Notes under the pieces: model-generated | What the model saw: the letters and a program-made list of their open reading frames with translations, nothing else | Databases searched by the model: none | What the model was told of the DNA's origin: nothing | NCBI GenBank assembly: GCA_040751985.1 | Contig: JBFMFU010000014.1 | Span: 1-9,431, forward strand | Direction of reading: 5' to 3' | Source of the DNA: Desulfoferula sp040751985 | Lineage (GTDB): Bacteria; Desulfobacterota; Desulfarculia; Desulfarculales; Desulfarculaceae | DNA: 9,431 nucleotides | Made by a program: the position numbers and the translations under genes | Shown here: in pieces, positions 1 through 5,678 of the stretch | Numbering within the stretch: the first letter of the stretch is position 1 | How the letters are laid out: each line of letters begins with the position of its first letter

Positions 1-126
1 GGCTCGCCGGGCAACAGCGGCAGCGCGCCAGGGCAGGGCGGCGGCTCACCAGGGAACAGCGGCAGCGCGCCAGGCCAGGGCGGCGGCTCGCCGGGCAACA
101 GCGGCAACGCTCCTGGTCAGGGCGGC
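1..126 (+). repeat. Three tandem 42-bp coding repeats
   Basis: Units lie at 1-42, 43-84 and 85-126 with no gaps. Copies 1 and 2 differ at four bases, all silent third positions. Copy 3 differs from copy 1 at four bases, three silent and one (AGC to AAC) giving Ser to Asn. The array may continue to the left of the window. Confidence 0.9.
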
Positions 127-141
127 GGCAAGAACAAGTAG
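1..141 (+). CDS. C-terminal end of a Gly/Ser/Pro/Asn/Gln repeat protein (5' end outside window)
   Basis: Frame 1 is open from the window edge to a TAG at 139-141 and encodes three consecutive 14-residue units of the form GSPGNSGSAPGQGG (third copy GSPGNSGNAPGQGG), then GKNK and stop. That this frame is coding is supported by the differences between copies: nearly all fall at third codon positions and are silent. The only amino-acid change is one Ser to Asn in copy 3. The tail is low in hydrophobic residues, has no cysteine or aromatic residue, and looks disordered. Short Gly-X-Y runs (GSP GNS GSA) are broken by PGQGG, so it is not a regular collagen-like helix. Such tails occur on secreted or surface proteins and on flexible linkers, but the globular part lies outside the window. 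Function cannot be assigned. Confidence 0.75.
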   Translation, partial: GSPGNSGSAPGQGGGSPGNSGSAPGQGGGSPGNSGNAPGQGGGKNK

Positions 142-163
142 GGGCGCGTTTGCCCTGACGGCC

Positions 164-189
164 GGGATGGCGCAGGCCGGGACCATCCC
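164..189 (+). terminator. Hairpin after the repeat-protein gene, weak terminator candidate
   Basis: GGGATGG (164-170) pairs perfectly with CCATCCC (183-189) around a 12-base loop, 22 bases after the stop codon of the repeat protein. There is no run of T after the stem, so it is a poor intrinsic terminator. It may only be a 3'-end hairpin or a chance pairing. Confidence 0.25.
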
Positions 190-191
190 TA

Positions 192-220
192 AGCCGGTAG
201 GCTACTGAGGAATAAGCCTA
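192..220 (+). other. Two mutually exclusive small stems in the leader of the cyclase gene
   Basis: TAGGCT (198-203) can pair with AGCCTA (215-220) over an 11-base loop, while AGCC (192-195) can instead pair with GGCT (200-203) over a 4-base loop. The two share bases 200-203, so they exclude each other. Both stems are short. Apart from these and the hairpin at 164-189, I see no convincing sigma-70 or sigma-54 promoter in the non-coding stretch 142-311. Confidence 0.2.
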
Positions 221-300
221 GGGCTGGCCCGTGGGCTGGGTCCGTGCCGGGGAGAGCAACCACCTCCCCGGGCGGCCCACAGGCTGGGCCCGGCCAGTTG

Positions 301-306
301 GGAAGG
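301..306 (+). promoter_or_regulatory. Ribosome binding site that decides the cyclase start
   Basis: GGAAGG lies five bases before the GTG at 312. The more upstream in-frame GTG at 231 has no purine-rich site at a usable distance; the nearest, GAGG at 207-210, is about 20 bases away. Confidence 0.5.
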
Positions 307-311
307 CGCTG

Positions 312-2522
312 GTGCCCCTGAAGAAGCCGCTGATCCTGCTGGGTCTGGGCCTGTCCCTCTCCGGTCTGATCCTGGCCCTGGCCGTCTACGGCACTCCCTT
401 CCTGCATCTGGTGGAACTCAAGGCCCGGGACGCCTTCTTCCTGGCCCGGGGGCCTCTGCCCATGACCCACAGCCGGGTGGCGGTGGTGGCGGTGGGCGAG
501 CGCAGCCTGGACCGCCAGGGGCGCTGGCCCTGGCCTCGGGAGAAGGTGGCCGCCCTGATCCAGGCCGTGGCCCAGCACCAGGCCCAGGCCATTGGCCTGG
601 ACATGGGTTTCTTCGAGCCGGACGACCGCTTCCCGGCCGAGGCGGTGGGGGCCATCCTGGAGGCCGCCCGCCAGGGCCGGCCCCTCAGCGACGAGCAGGT
701 GCTGCGCCGCTTCCACCCGGACCTGATCCTGGCCCGGGTCCTGGCCCAGCTCAAGGGCCGGGTGGTGATGGGCTACTTTTTCCACATGGCCCGCGAGGGC
801 ATGGCCCATCTCGGCCCCCAGCAGATCGATGAGCGCCTGCGCCTGCTGGACCCCTACGCCTACCCCGCCGCCCGCCTGCGCTCCCCGCAGGCCCGCCAGG
901 CCTCCCTGCTCACGGCCCTGGCCCCGGAGACGGTGCAGCCGGTGCTGCTGCGGGCGGCCGGGGCGGCCGGCTACTTCAACGTGCTGCCCGACCGCGATGG
1001 GGCCATGCGCAGCCTGCCCCTGGTGATCAAGTGCGGCCAGCGCCTCTTCCCGCCCCTGGCCTTGGCCACCCTGGCCGCCTATCTGCGGGCGCCGCTGCCG
1101 GTGGTGGACCTGTACGCCGACGGCCTAAGGCAGATCAGCCTGGGCGGCCGGCGCATCCCGGTGGACCCCGAAGGCCGCATGCTCATCAACCTGCGCGGCG
1201 GGCCAGGCGCGGTGCGGCTGGTGGAGGCCACGGACCTGATGGAGGGCCGCCTGGCGCCCGACGTGCTCAAGGGCCAGGCGGTGCTGGTGGGGGTCACCGC
1301 CCTGGGCCTGTTCGACCTCAAGTCCACCGCCTACGCCCCCCAGCAGCCGGCGGTGGAGGTGGCGGCCCAGGCCATGGACAACATCCTGACCGGCGACTTT
1401 CTGGCCAAGCCGGCCTGGGGTGGGCTCTTTGCCCTGGGGGCCATCCTGGGCCTGGGCCTGGCCGCCACCCTGTTTATGGGCCTTCTGCGCCCCCTGTGGG
1501 GCGGGCTGGCCAGCCTGGGCCTGGGCGCGGGCTACGTGCTCCTGACCTACGCCCTGTTCCTGGGCGGCTACGTGGTGCAGGTGGTGCACCCCCTGCTGGC
1601 GCTCTTGGCCGCCGGCAGCGGGGTAGGGCTGTACCGCAACCTCACCGAGGAGAAGGAGAAGCGCTGGTTGCGCAGCGCCTTCGCCCACTACCTCAACCCG
1701 GTGGTGATAGACCGCCTGACCCAGGACCCCAGCCAGCTGCAGATGGCCGGCGAAAAGAAAGACCTGACGGTGCTCTTTTCCGATATCCGCAGCTTCATCA
1801 CCCATTCTGAGGGCATGGAGCCCGAGAAGCTGGCCCGGCAGCTCAACATCTACCTGGAGCGCATGACCCAGGAGGTGTTCGCCCAGGAGGGGGTGCTGGA
1901 CAAGTTCATCGGCGACGCGGTGATGGCCTTCTTCGGCGCGCCCGAGGAGCAGCCCGACCACGCGGCCCGGGCCTGCCGCACGGCCCTGGGCATGCTGCGG
2001 GCCACCGTGGAGCTGGACGCCACCTGGAAGGAGATGGGCCTGCCGCCGCTGCGCATCGGGGTGGGCATCAACACCGGGCCCATGATCGTGGGCAACCTGG
2101 GCTCTGAGCTGCGCATGGACTACACGGTGGTGGGCGACGCGGTGAACTTGGCCTCGCGGCTGGAGGACCTGACGCGCAGCGTCGGCGGGGTGGACATCAT
2201 CGTGGGCCAGGCCACCCGCGACGCCTGCGCCGATCAGTTCCTTTTCCGGCCCCTGGCCATGGTGCAGGTCAAGGGCAAGCGGCAGTGGGTGGAGGTGTAC
2301 CAGCTCCTGGGCACCAAGGACGCCCCGCGACCGCCGCAGCTCAAGCTGGCCGAGGAGGCCTTTGACCTCCTGCGCCGGCGGGAGCTGGCCGCCAGCCTGG
2401 CCCGCTACCAGGAGCTGCTGGGCCGCTTCCCCGATGACCAGCCCGCGGCCTGGGCCGTGGAGCAGCTGGGCCGCCTGATGCAGGACCCGCCGCCGGAGTG
2501 GGGCCCAGCCGGCCGGGACTGA
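312..2522 (+). CDS. CHASE2-domain adenylate cyclase (class III), membrane receptor
   Basis: Predicted to make cAMP from ATP in response to an extracytoplasmic signal. From the GTG at 312 the protein has 736 residues. It has an N-terminal membrane helix (about 4-26), then an external CHASE2 sensor (about 30-345) with the family's GRWPWPR stretch and a following LDMGFFEPD segment. Three membrane helices follow (about 371-441), then a short linker (FAHYLNPVVIDRL) and the cyclase domain (about 483-665). Metal-binding Asp491 (LFSDI) and Asp535 (FIGDAVM) are present. The purine-selecting pair is Lys531 and Thr605 (DYTVVGD), the Lys/Thr pattern of class IIIb adenylate cyclases, and the transition-state residues Asn612 and Arg616 (NLASR) are intact. 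All catalytic residues for a homodimer are therefore present. The last 60 residues look helical and TPR-like. The 231 start would add 27 poorly family-like residues. No partner kinase or cAMP-binding regulator is encoded nearby, and the ligand is unknown. Confidence 0.93.
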   Translation: MPLKKPLILLGLGLSLSGLILALAVYGTPFLHLVELKARDAFFLARGPLPMTHSRVAVVAVGERSLDRQGRWPWPREKVAALIQAVAQHQAQAIGLDMGFFEPDDRFPAEAVGAILEAARQGRPLSDEQVLRRFHPDLILARVLAQLKGRVVMGYFFHMAREGMAHLGPQQIDERLRLLDPYAYPAARLRSPQARQASLLTALAPETVQPVLLRAAGAAGYFNVLPDRDGAMRSLPLVIKCGQRLFPPLALATLAAYLRAPLPVVDLYADGLRQISLGGRRIPVDPEGRMLINLRGGPGAVRLVEATDLMEGRLAPDVLKGQAVLVGVTALGLFDLKSTAYAPQQPAVEVAAQAMDNILTGDFLAKPAWGGLFALGAILGLGLAATLFMGLLRPLWGGLASLGLGAGYVLLTYALFLGGYVVQVVHPLLALLAAGSGVGLYRNLTEEKEKRWLRSAFAHYLNPVVIDRLTQDPSQLQMAGEKKDLTVLFSDIRSFITHSEGMEPEKLARQLNIYLERMTQEVFAQEGVLDKFIGDAVMAFFGAPEEQPDHAARACRTALGMLRATVELDATWKEMGLPPLRIGVGINTGPMIVGNLGSELRMDYTVVGDAVNLASRLEDLTRSVGGVDIIVGQATRDACADQFLFRPLAMVQVKGKRQWVEVYQLLGTKDAPRPPQLKLAEEAFDLLRRRELAASLARYQELLGRFPDDQPAAWAVEQLGRLMQDPPPEWGPAGRD

Positions 2523-2531
2523 GCCGCGGCC

Positions 2532-4451
2532 CTACAGCTCCAGGGCCGCTTCCGCCCCCTGGCGCACTGCATCCATGATCTCGCCGTTCTGGGCGGCGTC
2601 CCCCACCAGCCGGGTGCGCAGACCCGCGGCCTGCAGGGCCTTGGCCAGGCCGTCGTCGGGCTGCCAGCCCAGGCAGACCACGGTGTGGTCAAAGCCGCTG
2701 AGCTTCTCTTTGCCCGCGGGCCCCTCCACCCACAGGCCGCCGGGCTCCAGGCCCACGGCCTTGCAGGAGGTGAGCACCCGCACCCCCTGGGCGGCCAGGC
2801 GCTGGCCCAGGAAGTGGCGGAAGTGGGCGTGGGCCTCCAGGGCGATACCTTCGCGCATCTCCACCAGGGTCACTTCTTTGCCCTGCTGGGAGAGCAGGTC
2901 GGCCAGCTCGCAGCCCACCGCGCCGCCGCCCACGATGAGCACCCGCGGGCCCACCGCGGCCGCGCCCGAGAGCACCTCCTCGGCCGCCACCGCGCCGCTG
3001 GTGGCCAGGCCCGGTATGGGCGGCCACAGGGGCCGGCCGCCGCTGGCCACGATCACCACCTCCGGCCGCTCATCGCCCAGGCGGGCCGGGTCCAGCTCCT
3101 GATTCAGGTGTAGCTGCACCGGCAGCTCCTGCAGCTGGCCGGTCATATAGCGCACCCAGTCCAGCAGCACGGACTTGTAGGGCGGGGCGCCGGCCAGCAG
3201 CATTTTGCCGCCCAGGCGGCCGCTTTTGTCGAACAGGCTCACCTGGTGCCCGCGCCGGGCGGCCACCTCCGCGGCCTTCATGCCGCCGGGGCCGCCGCCC
3301 ACCACCCACACCTTCTTGGCCGGCGGGTTGGGCGTGGCGAAGCGGGCCTCCCGGCCCACGGCCGGGTTCACCGCGCAGCGCAGGCCGCCCTCGCGGATGC
3401 TGGCCGTGCAGCGCATGCAGGAGATGCAGGGGCAGATGTCCTGGGGCCGGCCCTGGCGGGCCTTGTTGGGCAGCTCCGGGTCGGCGATCAGGGCCCGGCC
3501 CATGGCGATCAGGTCGGCCCGTCCTTCCTTTAGCAGGCGCTCGGCCGTCTGCGGGGTGCGGATGCGCCCCACCAGGATCACCGGCGCCGCGACCGCCTGC
3601 TTGATACCCCGACCCAGGTCCGCGAAGCAGGCCTCGTCCACGTAGTAGGAGGGGATCATGAAGTGGTGGGCGGCCGGGATGCCCCCCGAGACGTGGATGG
3701 CGTCGGCGCCGTGCTCCACCAGGGCCTGGGCGATCCGCTGGCTGTCGGCCAGGGTCAGGCCGCCAAGCACGAACTCCGCGGCGCTGATCCGGCAGATGAC
3801 CGGGAAGTCCGGCCCCACCCGCCGGCGCACCTCGGCCAGCACCTCCAGGGGCGCCCGCAGCCGGCCCGCGAAATCGTCGCCGTACTGGTCGCGGCGCTGG
3901 TTGGCAAAGGGCGACAGGAAGGTGGAGAGCAGGTAGCCGTGGGCCATGTGCACTTCCACCCCATCAGCCCCGGCCTGCTGCACCCGCTTCGCGGCCCGGC
4001 CGAAGGCCTGCACCAGCTCCTGTATCTGGGTCAGGCTTAGCTCCTGCACCGGCTCCTGGCGCAGGGGGCAGGGGATGGGCGAGACGGCCAGGGGGGTAGT
4101 GCCGATGATGCTCTTCGAGGTCTGGCGGCCGGCGTGGTTGATCTGGATCACCAGCTTGGCCCCGGCCTGGTGCACCGCGTCGGCCAGGCGGGCGAAGCCG
4201 GCGATGTTCTGGTCCTGGTGCAGCAGGGTCATGCCCTCGAAGGCCTTGCCCTCCCAGGCCACGCCGGTATGCTCGCAGGTGATGTAGCCCGCCCCGCCCT
4301 GGGCCCGGGCCCCGTAGTAGGCCAGGTGCAGGTCGTTCACCGCGCCGTCGCGCCCGGCGAAGTTGGTGGCCATGGGCGGCATCACGATGCGGTTGGCCAG
4401 GCTCAGGCCCTTGAAGCTGAAGGGGCTGAACAAGAGCGGATATGCGGGCAT
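2532..4451 (-). CDS. NADH:flavin oxidoreductase / 2,4-dienoyl-CoA (2-enoate) reductase family, FMN-FAD-[4Fe-4S]
   Basis: A 639-residue enzyme of the FadH/2-enoate reductase/trimethylamine dehydrogenase architecture. The N-terminal TIM barrel (about 1-335) has NRIVMPPM near residue 21, QINHAGR near 103, a tyrosine in HGYLLSTFLSP (Tyr173) at the place of the FadH proton donor, and the FMN-phosphate segment MGRALIADPELP near 317. Next is a cysteine cluster (Cys342, Cys345, Cys348, Cys359, with an extra Cys340) for a 4Fe-4S centre. Two dinucleotide-binding folds follow, GGGPGG at about 385-390 and GGGAVG at about 508-513. Such enzymes pass hydride electrons from NAD(P)H through FAD and Fe-S to FMN, which reduces a C=C bond of an enoate or dienoyl-CoA. 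The ATG at 4451 is preferred over a GTG at 4460 because of its ribosome site and the family-like start MPAYPLLFSPF. The gene is downstream of the hydrolase, 44 bases away, and likely cotranscribed. The exact substrate is unknown. Confidence 0.92.
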   Translation of the reverse strand: MPAYPLLFSPFSFKGLSLANRIVMPPMATNFAGRDGAVNDLHLAYYGARAQGGAGYITCEHTGVAWEGKAFEGMTLLHQDQNIAGFARLADAVHQAGAKLVIQINHAGRQTSKSIIGTTPLAVSPIPCPLRQEPVQELSLTQIQELVQAFGRAAKRVQQAGADGVEVHMAHGYLLSTFLSPFANQRRDQYGDDFAGRLRAPLEVLAEVRRRVGPDFPVICRISAAEFVLGGLTLADSQRIAQALVEHGADAIHVSGGIPAAHHFMIPSYYVDEACFADLGRGIKQAVAAPVILVGRIRTPQTAERLLKEGRADLIAMGRALIADPELPNKARQGRPQDICPCISCMRCTASIREGGLRCAVNPAVGREARFATPNPPAKKVWVVGGGPGGMKAAEVAARRGHQVSLFDKSGRLGGKMLLAGAPPYKSVLLDWVRYMTGQLQELPVQLHLNQELDPARLGDERPEVVIVASGGRPLWPPIPGLATSGAVAAEEVLSGAAAVGPRVLIVGGGAVGCELADLLSQQGKEVTLVEMREGIALEAHAHFRHFLGQRLAAQGVRVLTSCKAVGLEPGGLWVEGPAGKEKLSGFDHTVVCLGWQPDDGLAKALQAAGLRTRLVGDAAQNGEIMDAVRQGAEAALEL

Positions 4452-4456
4452 GGCTC

Positions 4457-4462
4457 CCACCT
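4457..4462 (-). promoter_or_regulatory. Ribosome binding site for the ene-reductase
   Basis: On the minus strand AGGTGG is followed by five bases and then the ATG at 4451-4449. It overlaps the alternative GTG at 4460, which argues against that codon as the start. Confidence 0.55.
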
Positions 4463-4495
4463 CTCTGGCTAGGCTTGCCGGCTGCGGGCCCCGCC

Positions 4496-5461
4496 TCAGG
4501 CCAGGGCGAAGACCATCTTATCCCCCTGCTTGTCCCGCCGCAGCCGGCCCTCCTGCTCCAGGTAGCGCAGGTGGGACAGGGCCTCGCCGGTGGCGAACCA
4601 CCACTGCAGCACCGGAAAGCGGTCCCAGTGCGGGCCGATGTCCCAGGTCATGTGCGAGGCCACCTGGAAGGCGTCCATCTGGCCGGCCTCCAGGATGCTC
4701 AGCACCTCGGCCAGGCGCACCCGGTGGTGCTCGATGAGCTGGTCGATGCGCTGGCGGGGGTCGTGGATCAGCCGGCGGTGGCCGGGCAGCACCAGGTCGA
4801 TATCCAGCTCCCGCACCATGGCCAGGCTCTCCAGGTAGCGGCCCAGGGGGTTGTCCTGCCAGTTCCAGGCCTGGATGTTGGGGGTGATGTCGCCCAGGAT
4901 GTGGTCGCCGGCGATCAAGAGCCGGCGCCGGGGCTCGTACAGGCAGAGGTGGCCAGGGGTATGGCCAGGGGTAGCCACGCAGGTGAAACGAAAGCCGTTC
5001 CGCTCCAGGCAATCGCCGTTTTTGAGTATGGTGAAATCCAGCCGGCCCACGGGCTCGAACTTCTTGCCGGGGTGGTCCCGGCTGATGGTCTGCATGGCCT
5101 CCGGGGGCATGCCGTTTTGCAGGCCAAAGGCGAACAGCTCGCCCCAGCGGTCGAAGCCGCTCAGCCGCTGGGCGTCGGGCTGGTTGAAGTACACCCGCCG
5201 GCTTGGGCGGTGCAGGTGGCCGGCCAGGCCCAGGTGGTCGGCGTGCAGGTGGGTGATGAACAGGTCCGTCTGCTCCAGGTCCAGGCCCAGCTCCGCCAGG
5301 GCCTGCTGCATGGCCTGCAGGCACTCGGGCCGGTTCATGCCCGTGTCCACGATCAGGTTGCCCTCGGGGCCGGTGATGAAGTAGGAGTTGAGGCTCTGCA
5401 GGGGGCTGTTGGGCAGGGGAATCTGGACCTGGTGCAGGTTCTCGGCGATCTGGTGAATCAT
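4496..5461 (-). CDS. Metallo-beta-lactamase-fold hydrolase with C-terminal winged helix
   Basis: A cytoplasmic 321-residue protein with no signal peptide. The MBL zinc-site motif HLHADH is at about 71-76, followed by His167 (ATPGHTPGH), Asp186 (IAGDH) and His228 (VLPGH): the full ligand set for a two-metal site. The C-terminal 60-70 residues (WDRFPVLQWWFATGEALSHL, then LEQEGRLRR) match the winged-helix extension seen in LACTB2-like MBL proteins. The family includes glyoxalase II-like thioesterases, lactonases and nucleases, so the substrate is open. Next to a flavin ene-reductase and an acyl-CoA dehydrogenase, a thioester or ester hydrolase is a reasonable guess, but only that. The start was set at the ATG at 5461, which has GGAAG at a 5-base distance and gives MIHQIAENLHQV, typical for the family. 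The ATG at 5473 would add four residues and lacks a ribosome site. It is probably the first gene of a two-gene operon with the ene-reductase. Confidence 0.9.
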   Translation of the reverse strand: MIHQIAENLHQVQIPLPNSPLQSLNSYFITGPEGNLIVDTGMNRPECLQAMQQALAELGLDLEQTDLFITHLHADHLGLAGHLHRPSRRVYFNQPDAQRLSGFDRWGELFAFGLQNGMPPEAMQTISRDHPGKKFEPVGRLDFTILKNGDCLERNGFRFTCVATPGHTPGHLCLYEPRRRLLIAGDHILGDITPNIQAWNWQDNPLGRYLESLAMVRELDIDLVLPGHRRLIHDPRQRIDQLIEHHRVRLAEVLSILEAGQMDAFQVASHMTWDIGPHWDRFPVLQWWFATGEALSHLRYLEQEGRLRRDKQGDKMVFALA

Positions 5462-5466
5462 GGTTG

Positions 5467-5471
5467 CTTCC
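5467..5471 (-). promoter_or_regulatory. Ribosome binding site favouring the internal ATG of the MBL hydrolase
   Basis: GGAAG on the minus strand sits five bases before the ATG at 5461-5459. It lies inside the first codons that would be read from the alternative ATG at 5473, whose own upstream sequence is purine-poor. Confidence 0.4.
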
Positions 5472-5543
5472 ATGGCTGGGTTTGTGTCCGGGGCATCGCC
5501 AGAGGTCAGGTCCTAACCCGGCCGCCTGCCGTATGCCATGGCC

Positions 5544-5552
5544 TATATATCA
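5544..5552 (-). promoter_or_regulatory. Possible extended -10 promoter for the hydrolase/ene-reductase operon
   Basis: On the minus strand the sequence reads TGATATATA, an extended -10 (TG-N-TATATA) in the only AT-rich island of this part of the intergenic region. No good -35 box lies upstream. A rival candidate is a sigma-54-like GG-N10-GC at 5537-5524 (minus), with TGGCAT at -24 but AGGC rather than TTGC at -12. Confidence 0.3.
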
Positions 5553-5584
5553 GATTGTTGGGCCTGAGGGGCGAGAGGCGGCAA

Positions 5585-5594
5585 CAACGCGTTG
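5585..5594. promoter_or_regulatory. 10-bp perfect palindrome upstream of the sigma-54-like promoter
   Basis: CAACGCGTTG is self-complementary and lies six bases before the -24 GG of the predicted promoter. It could be half of a regulator site, though activator sites for sigma-54 promoters are usually further upstream. A 10-bp palindrome can also arise by chance. Confidence 0.25.
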
Positions 5595-5599
5595 AACTG

Positions 5600-5615
5600 C
5601 GGCATTACTTTTGCT
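5600..5615 (+). promoter_or_regulatory. Sigma-54 (-24/-12) promoter for the acyl-CoA dehydrogenase
   Basis: CGGCAT (5600-5605), five bases, then TTGCT (5611-5615). The essential GG (5601-5602) and GC (5613-5614) are exactly ten bases apart. Against the consensus TGGCAC-N5-TTGC(A/T) the -12 element is perfect and the -24 element keeps GGCA. Transcription would start near 5625, giving a leader of about 53 bases. A sigma-70 reading of the same stretch (TTGAAC at 5592-5597, 17 bases, TAAGTT at 5615-5620) is poorer in its -10 box. Sigma-54 promoters need an enhancer-binding activator; none is encoded in the window. Confidence 0.6.
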
Positions 5616-5645
5616 AAGTTACCCAGCGGAGAATAGCGAACTTAG
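5614..5645 (+). promoter_or_regulatory. 7-bp inverted repeat spanning the predicted transcription start
   Basis: CTAAGTT (5614-5620) and AACTTAG (5639-5645) are perfect inverted copies 18 bases apart. The left arm begins at the -12 GC and the right arm ends 33 bases before the ATG. The position would suit a repressor operator or a leader hairpin. Biological use is inferred only from position. Confidence 0.3.
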
Positions 5646-5678
5646 TCATCCTCATCCTTAGACAAGGGAAAGAATATC

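Noticed and set aside
1..126. CRISPR-like or mobile repeat array
   Set aside because: The units are directly adjacent without spacers, are in frame, and encode a peptide repeat.
1031..1810. A 259-residue plus-strand frame within the cyclase gene, rich in Gly/Pro/Arg
   Set aside because: Composition results from reading GC-rich codons out of frame. The correct frame carries conserved CHASE2 and cyclase motifs throughout.
1125..1961. A 278-residue minus-strand open frame inside the cyclase gene
   Set aside because: Antisense to the CHASE2 and cyclase domains, His/Gln-rich, no motif; explained by third-position GC bias.
2511..2531. Stem GGCCG/CGGCC between the convergent cyclase and ene-reductase genes as a bidirectional terminator
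   Set aside because: Five pairs over an 11-base loop and no T run on either side; expected by chance in such GC-rich DNA.
4442..5617. A 391-residue plus-strand open frame opposite the MBL hydrolase
   Set aside because: It covers the hydrolase gene and the divergent control region; no domain was recognised, and composition is that of an antisense shadow.
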